Below, in pieces: positions 45,097 to 57,300 of a DNA stretch of 64,000 bases. A program made the position numbers and the translations under genes. The notes beneath the pieces were generated by a model. The model had not been told where the DNA came from. It did no database searches and saw only the letters and a program-made list of their open reading frames with translations. Location: positions 558,001 through 622,000 of the forward strand of contig NZ_CAKMMW010000001.1 in NCBI RefSeq assembly GCF_927798215.1, in the 5' to 3' direction. This DNA is from Paenibacillus_E allorhizoplanae. GTDB taxonomy: Bacteria; Bacillota; Bacilli; Paenibacillales; NBRC-103111. How positions within the stretch are numbered: the first letter of the stretch is position 1; every line of letters starts with the position of its first letter.

Positions 45097-45981
45097 TTAA
45101 AACTCCAGTTTTTCTCTGGCGACGAACCGTTGAATCAGAAAGGAGATGAATAGGCATTCTAGAATAAATACAACCGCAATAGCCGTTCCTTTACCAAATT
45201 CTGACGTTTCGAAAGCCACATAATACATTTGGTAAATAACCGTCCTGGACAAATCCCCAGGACCTCCGGCTGTCATGACGCGGACTTGTGAATAGAATGC
45301 CATGGAACCTAACGTAGACAAGATTAATACGTATTTCGTTACATCTTGAAGCAGTGGAATCGTAATTCGTAAGCAGACTTGGGTAAAGCTAGCACCATCA
45401 ATTAAAGCAGCTTCGTAATAATTTTTGGGGATCGTCTTGATTCCCGTATAAAATAGCATGGCGTTCAGCCCAATATATTGCCAAAGAAATGTCAATCCGA
45501 TGCTTGGCATCACAGTGTTCTTTTCAGTAAGCCAGGAATGAGTCCAAGATTCAAGACCTATGGATCTCAGAATACTGTTAAATAACCCCCAGGTTGGTTC
45601 ATAGAAGGATATCCACATTTCTGCGACGACCGTAACTGACAAAATTGCGGGAAGCATGGCAGATGTTTTAAAAAAACGACGTAACTTAGGAGTTTGAACA
45701 TCCATGAAAAGAGCAAACATTAAGGAAAGCGGTAAACCCATAAAGACGGAAATTCCTACAATTAGATACGTATTCTTATGAGCTGTCCAGAAAGAAGCAG
45801 AAGCTAGGATATCCTTATAATTATCTAAACCAACAAACCCTAAAGTTCGAAAACCATCATGATTATTCAAACTCATCAAAATTTCAGGCAAGAGTGGATA
45901 AACACAGAAAACGGTAAACAGAATCAACGCAGGTGCGGAAAATACAAATATGGACAATTTGGTGCTGTAGTACTTGTTCAT
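45097..45981 (-). CDS. ABC sugar permease, MalF-like
   Basis: A 294-residue CUT1 permease. The ATG at 45979-45981 is chosen because GGAG lies six bases before it; an upstream GTG four codons earlier overlaps that site. The EAA loop reads YEAALIDGASFTQVCLRITI, followed by GGPGDLSRTVIYQMY as in the family. Thirteen bases separate it from the MalG-like gene. Confidence 0.94.
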   Translation of the reverse strand: MNKYYSTKLSIFVFSAPALILFTVFCVYPLLPEILMSLNNHDGFRTLGFVGLDNYKDILASASFWTAHKNTYLIVGISVFMGLPLSLMFALFMDVQTPKLRRFFKTSAMLPAILSVTVVAEMWISFYEPTWGLFNSILRSIGLESWTHSWLTEKNTVMPSIGLTFLWQYIGLNAMLFYTGIKTIPKNYYEAALIDGASFTQVCLRITIPLLQDVTKYVLILSTLGSMAFYSQVRVMTAGGPGDLSRTVIYQMYYVAFETSEFGKGTAIAVVFILECLFISFLIQRFVAREKLEF

Positions 45982-46009
45982 GGCTCTCTCCACCGTCTGA
46001 TTTGATATA

Positions 46010-46044
46010 GAATCCCCCCGGACTTAATGTTCCAAGGGGAATTC
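46010..46044 (-). other. Intercistronic stem-loop between lipoprotein and permease
   Basis: GAATCCCC pairs with GGGGAATTC with one bulged base, enclosing a smaller GGA / TCC helix. No T-run follows on the minus strand. Same position as the hairpins at 643-665 and 61858-61898. Confidence 0.55.
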
Positions 46045-46069
46045 GGTCTATAACTTCAACTCATGAAAT

Positions 46070-47425
46070 TTACTTTTTAAACCACGTATTTTCACTCCAG
46101 ATCTTGCCCATCTCCGTACTAAACTTATCAGCTGGATATTGTCCCGTCAGCAATTTCGCCCCTTGTGTCGCAAGCTCTGCCGATGTTTTTGCATCCAACG
46201 AGTTAAGTGCGAGTGAAGCAATTTTGGTAGGGATAGGATTGTACCAGTTAATGAATTTCTTCATTAACGGCTTAGGTTCCGCCACTGTATTGCCTGTCTT
46301 CAAGGCAATTGGGGCACCCGTAGATTCAAAATATTGAGCGTCTGCCATAGCTAGAAATTCCGCCAACTTTACTGCCTCTTCAGGAAACTTGGTTTTTGCA
46401 CTAACGGCATATCCGTTGAGTGGAGATCCCCAGAACTGAACATGCTTCGTTGGGTCGTATTTGTCGCTAGCACTTGGGAACGGGAAGAAATCGACTGTAT
46501 CATCTTTCGCCAAATTCGGAAGCTCCCAAGTAAACATCATGTACATAGCTGCCTTCTTAGCTGTAAACATTTCGTTGGCTGGACCGTAATCTAGATTAGC
46601 GATTCCTTCCGGAAAGACACCTTCCTTAACCATCTTCTCAATGCGAGACACCCCCGCCTTGACCGCCGGATTACTGAAGTCTGTCTTATTACTCACAAGA
46701 TCTGCCATTGCTTGCGGATCGCCAATTTGGATCATCTGCTGAAGCAGGAAAAGCTTAGGTCCCCATCCATCTTTACCAGGTGTAACAGCAGGCACCATGC
46801 CTTTGCTTTTTAGTTTTTTCGATACTTCGATAAATTCGTCGAATGTTTTCGGTACTTGCACCCCTGCTTGCTCGAACATGTCCTTATGGTAGAAAATGAC
46901 CGGGGTGAAATACGTATCCGCTCCGGAAGACAAGCTGTAAATCTTTCCATCAACATGTTTCAATGCATCAGGAACAGCGTATTTGTTCAAAAACCCGTCC
47001 TTAGTGATCGGTGAGGTTAAATCCATAATACTGCCGGTGTTGTTTAATGGAGTAAAGTAACCTGCGTCGTTCCAGAATACATCAGGCATATCACCTGCGG
47101 CATTAAACGTTTTCAGTTTATTCGCCATATCTTCGCCGCCGCCACCTGGCTCAAATTCAATTTCTACGTTCGGAAACGCCTTGGCAACGTTCGGTTTAAT
47201 ATGCTTTTCCATGATATTATTGCGATTCTCGTCCGTAGTGATAGTTACAACTCTTAGCTTTACCTTCTTATCACTACCAGCCTTGTTTTCTGTCGTTGCC
47301 GCCGGGGTTGGTGAATTTCTGGTGGTTGTGGAAGGTTGGGCTTCATTCTTCGTACTACAACCTGCTGAAACGAGAAGCATACCTGCCATCAGAGAAGTGC
47401 CGAGTACCTTTACTGTTCTTACCAT
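46070..47425 (-). CDS. Extracellular sugar-binding lipoprotein (CUT1)
   Basis: A 451-residue lipoprotein: signal peptide with lipobox VSAGC, Thr/Pro/Ala tether (26-50), then a family 1 binding fold with DMPDVFWNDAGYFTPL and GPANEMFTAKKAAMYMMFTW. An ideal AGGAGG site precedes the ATG. It is the first gene of the transporter operon, separated from the kinase/regulator genes by a strong terminator. The ligand is unknown. Confidence 0.92.
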   Translation of the reverse strand: MVRTVKVLGTSLMAGMLLVSAGCSTKNEAQPSTTTRNSPTPAATTENKAGSDKKVKLRVVTITTDENRNNIMEKHIKPNVAKAFPNVEIEFEPGGGGEDMANKLKTFNAAGDMPDVFWNDAGYFTPLNNTGSIMDLTSPITKDGFLNKYAVPDALKHVDGKIYSLSSGADTYFTPVIFYHKDMFEQAGVQVPKTFDEFIEVSKKLKSKGMVPAVTPGKDGWGPKLFLLQQMIQIGDPQAMADLVSNKTDFSNPAVKAGVSRIEKMVKEGVFPEGIANLDYGPANEMFTAKKAAMYMMFTWELPNLAKDDTVDFFPFPSASDKYDPTKHVQFWGSPLNGYAVSAKTKFPEEAVKLAEFLAMADAQYFESTGAPIALKTGNTVAEPKPLMKKFINWYNPIPTKIASLALNSLDAKTSAELATQGAKLLTGQYPADKFSTEMGKIWSENTWFKK

Positions 47426-47584
47426 TTGTTGACCTCCTAAGTTTGATCAAAGTATATTGTATCTATTTGGTTGATCCCTCAATGGAAGCGGTATCATCCT
47501 TAATTTCATTCTACGGATTCCACATAAATAATTACAGAGACTATTCTCGGACAGAAAGGAAAATTGTTTGCAATTGCAAAAAAA

Positions 47585-47623
47585 GGCGCAATGAGACATT
47601 CTCGATAAATGCCTCATTGTGCC
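47585..47623 (-). terminator. Terminator of the kinase-regulator operon
   Basis: GGCGCAATGAG pairs with CTCATTGTGCC (11 bases, one G-T pair); on the minus strand TTTTTTT follows directly. It lies 18 bases after the regulator stop. Confidence 0.9.
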
Positions 47624-47640
47624 ATATTCTTAAAACTACG

Positions 47641-49248
47641 CTATTGGATATTGTTCACGTACTTACTGGGGGTAATTCCAATATACTTCTTAAAACATTT
47701 ACCGAAATAATTGGCATCAGCGTACCCGACCTGACTTGCGACGTATTGTACGATCTTCTCTCCTTGATCGAAAAGTCCCTTTGCTTTCGTGATGCGTATT
47801 TCAGTCAAATAGTCGTTAATTGTAATGGAGGTTTCTTTTTTAAATACATAACAGAGATGATTGTAGTTCATATGGACACTCTTTGCGAGATCAACGATAC
47901 GTAGTTCTTCATTTCCATAATGACTTTGAATATACGATTTTACCTCGTCCACGATTCTTGCCGCTCTATTTTGCTTTCTGCCATGTACATGTGCAATCAC
48001 TTTAAGAATCAGGTTACGAATCCATCTCTCCAGTTCGCCAAGAGAGTTCATCTGCTGAATGAACTGAAAAATATCAGTTTGAGCCGTATCCTGAAATACA
48101 TGTTCGAAGCTTTGCGACATCTCATCCAAAAATTCCAAACAAGTGGATACGATTTCAAGTGCGGCAACAAACAACATTTCAGTGGAAGCGTTCTTGGTAC
48201 GAGCATCCTGGAAAAAAGTCGTGAGCCACTCTTCTGTCTCAGAGAGATTACCAATTCGCATATTCATTAACAGCCCGATTCTCCTTTCAACGGAGAATAA
48301 ACTGACCTTCATACCGGATTCGGCTATCATGGAATGAAGTATAACCTGATTGCCTCCTAAAACAAACCGATGTTTCAAAGCAAATAAGGCTTCTTGGTAG
48401 GACACGGATATCGATTCAAAGGCAGGGTATCCATTGCCAACGCCAATCGTTACCGTACATCCCAAAGTCGCCTGAACCGATTTCCGAATCGCTTCACTAA
48501 TCGCTTCCATTCTTTCGTAAGAAGCATTAGGAACGCCAATTATCATCACATACCGATCGTTCGTATCGTGGCAACTAGCAAACGAGTACGTGTTTTGAAT
48601 AAATTCTTGGGCTATATCTTGAACAGCCAGCTTGCGAATATGCATGTCTTCTTTGGTAACAAGATCATCTTGTGAATCAATATTGACTACGATCACCATA
48701 TGAAATGGAGCATCCAGATTGATGCCCAAATACTGCAATCGGTCTGTAGAAGATAAGGGGTCTATAACTCTACTGCCCTGCAGCCATTCATTCAATAATC
48801 GCTCCTTCAACATCGGCATATGCTCTTTTGCCTGTTTCTTTAAGTGTTCATAATCTAGCTTTACAGAGTGCTCCTTGTCAATCAGATTCTTAATCTCAAG
48901 TAGGGAGTTTTTAAGTTCATCTTCGTCAATCGGCTTGAGCACGTAATTAAAAACCCCAAGCTGTACAGCCATTTTGGCATATACAAACTCGCTTTGACCT
49001 GTTAACATGATAAATTTTGTTTCCTGCTCAGATTGTTTGGCTTTCTGAATAAATTCCATGCCATCCATAATAGGCATATTAATATCGACCAAGACGATAT
49101 CCGGACCAATTTCAGACATCAATGCTAGAGCTTCCTCTCCATTCTTCGCTTCGCCAGCGATCTGGAAACCCAACTCTTCCCAAGGCAGTGAAATTTTCAA
49201 CGCTTGTCTAAAGTAATATTCATCATCGACAATGAGCACTTTTAACAT
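47641..49248 (-). CDS. YesN-like response regulator with AraC-type output
   Basis: A 535-residue regulator: receiver with DDE at 8-10, D55 in LVDINMP and lysine in VLKP; a long central domain; AraC double helix-turn-helix at about 430-535 ending in VGYADANYFGKCFKKYIGITP. GGGAGG precedes the ATG. It begins one base after the kinase stop, so the two are coupled. Its likely target is the transporter operon next to it. Confidence 0.93.
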   Translation of the reverse strand: MLKVLIVDDEYYFRQALKISLPWEELGFQIAGEAKNGEEALALMSEIGPDIVLVDINMPIMDGMEFIQKAKQSEQETKFIMLTGQSEFVYAKMAVQLGVFNYVLKPIDEDELKNSLLEIKNLIDKEHSVKLDYEHLKKQAKEHMPMLKERLLNEWLQGSRVIDPLSSTDRLQYLGINLDAPFHMVIVVNIDSQDDLVTKEDMHIRKLAVQDIAQEFIQNTYSFASCHDTNDRYVMIIGVPNASYERMEAISEAIRKSVQATLGCTVTIGVGNGYPAFESISVSYQEALFALKHRFVLGGNQVILHSMIAESGMKVSLFSVERRIGLLMNMRIGNLSETEEWLTTFFQDARTKNASTEMLFVAALEIVSTCLEFLDEMSQSFEHVFQDTAQTDIFQFIQQMNSLGELERWIRNLILKVIAHVHGRKQNRAARIVDEVKSYIQSHYGNEELRIVDLAKSVHMNYNHLCYVFKKETSITINDYLTEIRITKAKGLFDQGEKIVQYVASQVGYADANYFGKCFKKYIGITPSKYVNNIQ

Positions 49249-49249
49249 C

Positions 49250-51061
49250 TCATACCTCCCGCAATGGTTTGAACGGCAAACGGATGGTAACTCTGGTATA
49301 TAAGCCTACTTCGCTTTCTAACTCTAATCCGTATCTGTCCCCATATAGCATTCTAATCCGATTATGGACACTTCTGACTCCGAAGCCAGTTCTTTCACTG
49401 GAGTCCGAAACTTCCTTCAACAATCCCTTTATTTGGGATTCTTCTATTCCCACGCCGTTATCGTAAATTTCAATACGCACCTCGTCACCCAATCGGCGCC
49501 CAGTAATCCTCAATAAGCCTTTTTCCATTTTCCTCTTAAGTCCATGATAGATAGCATTTTCCACAATCGGCTGCAACGTTAACTTCGAAATCGAACTCGA
49601 CATAATTTCCTCGTCAATATCCATTGTATATTCCATATACTCCACATAGCGCAATTGCTGGATTTCCAAATAACTCTCAGATAGTTGCATTTCTTCTCTA
49701 AGTGTAATAATATCGTTACCTTTGCTTAACGAAATTTTATAGAAATTGGCCATATATTTCGCTGCTGTAATGGCTTCTGTTTTCATATTCAGCTTAATAA
49801 GCGATATGATCGTTTCAAGGGTATTATACAAAAAATGGGGTTGCACCTGCGTCTGCAGCAATTTGAATTCAATCTCAGCTTTCGTCTTCTGTTCCTCAAC
49901 ATTTTCAGCCACTAGTTCTTCGATTCGGTCCATCAAATTATTAAAAACATCGTTTAAATAACCGATTTCATCCGATGATTGGTACGAGCTTCTGACCGTC
50001 AAATGGCCAGTCCGAATATCTCTCATCGTTCTGGAAAGTTGGAAGATCGGCCTCGTGATCGATCGGGACAACAGATAGGAGACAATAAATGCGAGCAATA
50101 GACATAATGAGCCAATCCAAATAATTAATTTGTTAATTTCTTTGCGCTCCACCGTAATTTCATCAATTGGAATAACACTTACAATCGACCATTCCAATGG
50201 TTCCAATCGATGAGTAGATACCAGCACCTTCTCGCTCCCGTTTCCTTGAAAGAAGCCTGTTTCTACTTCTGTCGAATTAGGAATTGATATCGAGGTTGCC
50301 TCTTTGAAATCCCGGTACAAATTAGCTTTATTTTGGGAAGAGATGATTTTTCCATATTGATCGAGTATATAGAAATTTCCTCCCTTGTAGTTCATTTTCC
50401 TTTCATAAATAGAGGCGATAACCGTTTCTTTTACGTATAAAACAACCAATCCAACCGTTTTTCCAGTATCTTTATGGATCACAGTTTTGGAAACGGCAAA
50501 TACGTTATCATCCCCTTCATAGCGGAATTTGAACTTCATTAACCCTGTCAAGACAGGCTGAAAGGAATGATCGATGGCTTCTGGGCCGGATCCGAATATA
50601 CGGGAAGCAAACTCATTATCCGCAAAGCCTACATCGACCCATTGATGATTCGAAGTGAGAACACTTACCGCTTTGATATTGGTATTGGGCTCAACAATGT
50701 TGCTAATAACTTCAGAGAGCGTCTTTTTCATTGATAAATTATCTAACCCCCCCACATAATGAGAGGTAGATAAGTTATTATTTTCTAAAAAATCGTTATA
50801 GAGTTCATTTTGCAACCTGTAATCCGTTGCCAATATTTTCGAATAATCTTCGACTGTCGTGATTAATGTCTGCAGGTTATTGTCAATGAGAACAAGTTCC
50901 CTTGACGAATTTTTGACTGCTTTCTCGATAATTGCTTTTTGAGAGACGATGTTGGCGAAAAGCGCTATGATTGAAATCGAAATGATAATTATTAAAATAT
51001 TTGTGCTGAAGATTTTGTTTTTAATAGAGATTCCACTGAAATATTGCTTATACCCTTTCAT
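49250..51061 (-). CDS. YesM-like sensor histidine kinase with Cache-type sensor
   Basis: A 603-residue kinase from the ATG at 51059-51061 (AAAGGTGG seven bases before; a TTG six codons earlier overlaps that site). Helices at about 18-38 and 312-334 flank an extracellular sensor whose second half (GGNFYILDQYGKIISS) resembles a Cache/PAS-like fold. A HAMP linker (DEIGYLNDVFNNLMDRI), H409 in QPHFLYNT and ATPase motifs VENAIYHGLK, YDNGVGI and GFGVRSV follow. A cre-like site is 39 bases upstream. Confidence 0.93.
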   Translation of the reverse strand: MKGYKQYFSGISIKNKIFSTNILIIIISISIIALFANIVSQKAIIEKAVKNSSRELVLIDNNLQTLITTVEDYSKILATDYRLQNELYNDFLENNNLSTSHYVGGLDNLSMKKTLSEVISNIVEPNTNIKAVSVLTSNHQWVDVGFADNEFASRIFGSGPEAIDHSFQPVLTGLMKFKFRYEGDDNVFAVSKTVIHKDTGKTVGLVVLYVKETVIASIYERKMNYKGGNFYILDQYGKIISSQNKANLYRDFKEATSISIPNSTEVETGFFQGNGSEKVLVSTHRLEPLEWSIVSVIPIDEITVERKEINKLIIWIGSLCLLLAFIVSYLLSRSITRPIFQLSRTMRDIRTGHLTVRSSYQSSDEIGYLNDVFNNLMDRIEELVAENVEEQKTKAEIEFKLLQTQVQPHFLYNTLETIISLIKLNMKTEAITAAKYMANFYKISLSKGNDIITLREEMQLSESYLEIQQLRYVEYMEYTMDIDEEIMSSSISKLTLQPIVENAIYHGLKRKMEKGLLRITGRRLGDEVRIEIYDNGVGIEESQIKGLLKEVSDSSERTGFGVRSVHNRIRMLYGDRYGLELESEVGLYTRVTIRLPFKPLREV

Positions 51062-51099
51062 GTTGATGCCACCTTTCAACTAAAGCAGACAAACTTTCA

Positions 51100-51113
51100 T
51101 GTAAGCGTTCACC
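51100..51113 (+). promoter_or_regulatory. cre-like site before the kinase gene
   Basis: TGTAAGCGTTCACC matches the CcpA consensus at 13 of 14 positions. It lies 39 bases upstream of the kinase start. Confidence 0.5.
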
Positions 51114-51200
51114 ATCAAACCAACTCATCTATTTCCATCATTATATAAGGAAGAAATTAACAACACAATATTCATTCTTGCGCAACTTTTGGCATGAAAA

Positions 51201-51248
51201 GCCCAATAAGCACATGTCATCTTTAAAGAGACATGCAGCTTATTGGGC
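51201..51248 (-). terminator. Terminator of the beta-helix protein gene
   Basis: GCCCAATAAGC / GCTTATTGGGC is a perfect 11-base-pair stem, and an inner CATGTC / GACATG helix extends it. On the minus strand TTTT follows. It lies about 120 bases after the stop. Confidence 0.85.
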
Positions 51249-51368
51249 ATTAAACTAGCTTTTGGAAATTTTCTCTATTTCGTCTACACAAGAGGGGGGG
51301 AGAACAGCAGAGCTCTCTTACATTACGCAGCTTGATTCGTCAGTTCACGGAAGCCGGCCAATAATCTC

Positions 51369-54300
51369 TTAGTTTTTGGGTAACAAATACCAGGCATCCC
51401 TGAGCAAGTAGCCTACGGCTTGCGCAGAGATATGCTTGCCGCTTTGCGCCTGAACTTCACTCACGAAATCGGCCAGACTGTTTGCAGTGAGCTTGCTCTG
51501 CAAGCTGTTCGCAATGCCTGCGTTATCGATCCATCCGGCATTCTTAAAGCGTGAGACCATAGCTTGCAAGGATTGGATACTGGCAGTCGTCTGGAACACG
51601 ATCGTCCGGCTACTCGTATTCCCAGCCAGATCGCTTGCCGTCACGATCAGCATGTGCGAACCGAGAGGCAGCGTATAGAGTGGAATCGTTGCTCCTTGCT
51701 GTACGCCTTTTGTATCCAGCGTGACCGTTGTCTTGCTGCTGTCCACTCCGGACAAGTTATCGCTGAGCGTCAGGATTGGCGTGATATCCATGGAATCGCT
51801 GTATGAGCCGTATACTAGGCCGGATACCGTAATCGTCGGAGCGGCCTGATCCAGGTTGAAGCTGATCATTCTGGCTGCTTCCACATTGCCGGCATTGTCC
51901 GTCGAACGGTAGCTCACGGTATATTTGTTATCTTGGCTAAGCGTTACCGGAGCCGTATAGGTTAACCATGTGCTGCCGTCGTCCAGGCTGTACTCCGTCT
52001 TGGCCGCACCTGAGAGATTATCGGCTGCGCTAAAGCTTACCGTTACAGCGTGTGCATACCAGCCATTGCTGCCGTCAGGAGCTTCAGGATTGACATATAA
52101 GGCTGTAACAGGCGTCGTCATGTCAATGTTCGCTGCAGCCGTATGCGGCTGTTCCACATTGCCAGCGTTGTCCACGCTCCAATAGATGAGGGAATGAGTG
52201 CCTTCGCCGACAATGTACACTGTCGTTCCTGCCTGTTGAACTCCGCCATCTATCGTGTAATACGTCTCACCGACGCCAGACCCGCTGTCAGTTGCCGTCA
52301 GATTGACCACTGCATCATGATTAACCCAATGGATCGGTGCATCATCGACCGTTGTCGGCGGGGTCGTATCAACTTCTTGACCGCTGATTGAGATCAGCGC
52401 GCTGCTGCTCAAACTGGACCCGCTGGCTTTCGCCGTTACTTTCACGACGCCATTCTTTTTGGCCGACAGCAATCCCGTCTCGCTGATGATCGCCGCATTT
52501 GTCTCCGAACCGTCTTCTGCGGTTACCGACCATACAACGGGCACTCCTGCCAACATTTGCAGCGTGCCGTCTTTCGTCGTGATGGAGGTCGCTCCAGCAG
52601 CGCCGGTAACCACCGGCGGCTTGCCCACAAGTGCAACCACACCCCATTGTGAACCGTTAGCATAGGACTGTCCGGTCACGTCGTGCCACATGATAATGTC
52701 CTGACGGCCACCAGTTGCTTTCGCATCATTGATCTGCAAATCAAATCCAATTACACGATCAACCGTAGGAACGGCAGCTTTAAAGGGAATCTTCGTTTCA
52801 ATGTAATAACCGCCATCCACGACTTTGGCAAAAGACTCAAAACCCGCACTGATACTGCCTGGATTAAAGCTTTTCACATTAAGATAGTTAATACGGTATT
52901 GTCCCATACCTGTGCCGTAAGAGGTTTGTTTACTATTGGTCTCATCCACAAAGATCTCGACCGAGTCCTGCTCCCACGCGTTGCTGCTGCTGTTGTTCAG
53001 CTCAGGGGATTTTACACGCACTAGAACATACAGGTTACTATCGTCCCATAGCACTTTAGCGTAACCATCCGTCGGACCGTTCACCATTGTCAGATGCTTA
53101 AGTATCGGCAGCGTGGCGGTCTTATCCCAGAGTAGGTCGAGCACGGCCCCGCCGAGAACAGGCGTACCGTATACGGCAGTCGAAACTCCGCTGGGTACTA
53201 ATTGAAGCGCTTTGATTGCGTTACGCAGCGCGTAATATGAATTGTCCACTACTGCCTGCCCGATCTCACCATTTGAGACGGCAGTTTTGGCCTCACTTAA
53301 TGCGCTTGCAAAAGCGTTCCATGAATTGCTTGTATAAATGGTAGCTTCCTTGTTATTGGCGGACTCAATCAAGGCAGTCAGCAAGGTTTTGTCGACCGCT
53401 GAGACAATTGGGTTCGCGGGTCCACCACGGCCCGCTTTGACATTGTTAAAATATGTTTCTACTTTCGTAATTTCGTCAGCTGTCAGCACCCTGTCGTAAA
53501 TGAGAATCTGCGAGACCCTGCCCAGGAAGCGGTAAGGAGTTGCAGCCGCCATCGTGTAACCTACGCCCAGATCCGGGCTGTTCCCTAAAAGTGCCTTAGC
53601 GTTGGTTCCAGTGCCGATGACATTGTTATTAACAAAAACAGCTCTATTGGTTCCGTTAAGCTGCGCCCGAACGCTGGCCAAACCGTCAGTGGCTGTTGTT
53701 GTAATTTGTTGCCCGCCGCCTGATACGCCGCCATCCGTGTTACCAAAGCGGATGTTAACTCTGTTTGTTCCTACACCCAGATTAATACCGCTCCAACCGC
53801 TGTTGGCCGCCCAAGTTTGGTAAGCCTCGTTCAATCCGAAATAAACAAGGCCGTTTTGGTCGCTGGAGTTGTTGGCTGTGGTTGTTGGTCTAACCAGCGC
53901 GTATATCGTCATCTGCGTACTGCCGTTATAATTTTTAAAGCCTGCAGCTTTTAGCGGCCTTGACATCGCTGCGAAATCTACATAGTCATATCCATCGTTC
54001 TTAAGTGTGGGGTTGCCGTTCGGTGTTCCAAGATTATCACCGCCGCTTCCGGGGACGTTCGCTGGGACAAGCTTCGCCGGGACGCTTCCCATATTTGTCC
54101 ATCCAGTCACGTTGCCGTTGCTATCTTTTTCCACACCCTCATCAGCCTTGAGCCATAAGTCAAGACCATTTCTAGGAATATCGGCAGGCGTCATATCGCG
54201 TACCACGACACTAGCGTGCGACTGGCTGAGAACATCGCCTTCTTTCGACCGTACATAAATAATGTATGGACCGGGCAACTTTGGCGCGGTTATTTCTATC

Positions 54301-57300
54301 ATGTTGCCGGAGGCCATTGTTTCTTTGTCGCTTTCAATAAAATTGCCGTCACTCGATGAAGAAATCCATATCTGTTTTGTGGCGTCATCCAAATCGTACG
54401 CAAACCTGACTTTCCCGCCGGGGGCTACTGACACGTCAGCCGGGAGCAGCCTATTCGCCTCCGATACTGTGGTGGTAAAGTTGAGAGTTATAGCAGGCGT
54501 CGAAGTGCTGCCTACCAAGGTCCAGCTTCCTGCGGTGCGGATTTCGTACCCATTCGCCACGGGCTTGCCGTTAAGCGTAAAGGTGTAATCCGTACTCAAA
54601 GTCAGTTTAAGCGGCCGTACCGCTGAAACTTCGTAGCTTTTCCCATTTTCTACGTTGGTTGCTGAACCGCTTGCATCGACGTATACCGTATACTTGGAGG
54701 TGGCCGTTGCTCTGCCGTCTCCATATTTGATAAATAGTTTGTATTCTCCTGCGATAGACGGAGCATTGATTGACTTTACGTCGCCGGCAGCTTTTGTCAT
54801 CGTAGTACCTTCATTAAAGACAGTTGTGTTCGCGGGCGCGATCCAAACTGTGTCTTGAGCTTTTAGCAGACCCCTGCGGTTCAGCTTTTCACCTTTCCCC
54901 ATGATGACGTTGGAAGCCAGCTCGAACTCGGTATCGGCAATGAGGCTCCTTGGAATCATATAAGTATATTCGTTGGTAAGGCCCGAATTCAAAACGATTT
55001 CGTTGCCCTTAAGCGGCCAAATGCGGCTTGTGCTTTTGTAATTGTCATAAGTAGTCCTGGGGGCGCCATTCTGGTTGTTATCCCCGTCTACGTAACCTTG
55101 GACCATAATCATATCGCTTTTGCGCTTCCAGTTGTTAAACTCAATAAGACGGCTCTGCCCCGCAGCATAGGAGAGCTTGGCCTGCACGACGTTGCCTATC
55201 ATCTTGATGAACGTGCTGCCTTCGTCGGGATGAAACCCGTTCATCCAGTTGTTGGAGTCCGTGGGTTTGTCAGTTGGATTCGGGTTAAGGAAGTTATAGT
55301 TCATCTCGGTGAAATTCGTCCAGTTGTCAGAATTCCAGTTACTATTCTTGTTGGTGACGGGGTCGTTTGTCAAAGGGTAGACGGTGTTGATGGTGTCCCA
55401 TGTCCCTCCGCCCGGCAAATTACCCGGATCGCCCTGCCGTCCCAGTGAGTAAATGGCTCCGGAGTCGTTAACTACCGTGCAAATTTGCTCTATCCGGTTA
55501 AAGTTTATTTTGTTATTCCTGGAGGTCGTAGATATTGCTGGAGACCTTGCGATGCTCGTTTCACTCGTACCATTGTAAGGGCCGCCGGTCTTGTTGGTAC
55601 CTTGGGCGGTAAAGCCGAACCCATCATACTCGTCCCAACCCCAGCCGATGCTCATGGCACCGTAAGTGGTGTCATAAATGTAGTTGTGCAGTACCTGCAT
55701 ATTCGTTGTGTAGAAAGAAGCCAGTGCGTTGGCGCCCGGGAATCCGTAGCAGGTCCTGTACAAAAAGTTATTTGTAATATAAATATTCTCCGGCACGGCT
55801 TCCGTACCCGCCGTAAATTTTTCCTTATCAACGCCGGCCCAGTTCCTTATTGGCGTGCCAGAGACCGAAACACTGGATTCATGCGTAATCGCCACATCGT
55901 TTTCATAGATATGCTGCGGATGTCCGATTACAATGCCGGAAGCGAGCGTATCTACGATATAGTTACCCGAGATTTCGATATCCTTGGCATCGTTTTCTAC
56001 ATGGATGCCATTAAATCCGGTAAGCCCGATCTCGCCGTTCAGCACTTTGATGTTCCTCGCCGCGTTGATCATTACCGCTGCCGGCGGTATGTCATACCCT
56101 CGGTAGAAAGTCTCATGCCAGTTTATGCTGCTGGGGAAGTAAACTTTGTTCACGATAGAGCCCTGAACGGACGCATAGCCTCGGGAACTGGTCGTTACCG
56201 GACCGGATCCGTCGCTAAGTGTATATGTGCCCGTCAGTTCAGTCAGTTTGTAGTCGGTATGGGCAAACTTCAGCCCGTTGAAGGTTATGTTTTTGACACG
56301 TCCATCATCCGAGCCCGCAACAGGGTTCAACCGATCTCCTACAGGGATCCCTCTTATGTCGAGGACCGTCTCAAGCCTTGGAATAACCACGTCGGCGGTA
56401 TTGATATCTTCGCCTTCAAGCGGGATGTAATAAAGCGTGCTTTCCGCCTGGTCAAAATAGAAATTTCCGCGTTTGTTGAAGAACTCGAAAGCGTTACGGA
56501 TTACTTGATTGTTACCAGGATTGTATTGTGTGTTATTACCCAAAGACTGTGAAATGAACCCATACGGCATCTGGAACCGGAACATGATACCGCCGGGCTT
56601 GTTGCTGGCTGCCGGCGCCTGTTCGATCGACGCGAAGGTGATAAAAGGCCTCGCCCATCTGGCGGTGGAGCCGCCCGTGCTTTCGGCTTCGATGTTTTGG
56701 GGGTTTTTCGTTGCCGTCGTCAGACCTACGCTGGCATCGAATACGATACCCGCCCGGATATTGGTGCCGTTCTGCCACGCCCAAGGGTTATTGGCAGCGG
56801 TAAAGCTGGCTGTGGGGGGGCCGGTGACGGTTCTGTTGGCCGAAGCTATTTCCGAACTCTTCGTCATGGTGGCGCCCTTATCGTTTACATAGAGTGCGCG
56901 CAGCTTATCGCTCCGGTTAAGGGTCGTTTTATACGCCTTTAATCCGCCAGTCTGGGTAAGGCCAACAGCTTCTGTCCATACGCCTTTTTTCAACATTTCA
57001 CCGGCACTAATTACCGGCTTTGCACCCGGCGCCGCCTCATAGCGGATCGTGCTACTTGCACTTCCGGAATCATCTTTGTCAAAAACTAGGGTTTCATCAA
57101 GCGAATAATATCCATCCGCAATTTGAACGACGATATCACCGCCGGTCTTAGGCAGAGTCCTTACTACTGTTTTTGCCTTAGCAAGCGTTTTATACGGCTT
57201 TGCTTGTGTTCCGTCCCCTGTGTTATCATTGCCATTTGTAGCAACATAGATCGTTGCACTTGGCGCACTGGCAGCCGCAACTACCGACCCTGAAAATGGT

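Larger units (their letters stand above)
51062..51368. other. Intergenic stretch with cre-like site and terminator
   Basis: No gene is seen. It carries the cre-like site and the terminator listed separately. Confidence 0.6.

Noticed and set aside
47296..47904. A 202-codon frame on the plus strand
   Set aside because: It crosses the lipoprotein start, a terminator and the regulator end antisense to all three; no ribosome site.
55485..56552. A 355-codon open frame on the plus strand
   Set aside because: It lies wholly antisense to the beta-helix gene, has no ribosome site or recognisable domain, and is explained by codon bias of the real gene.
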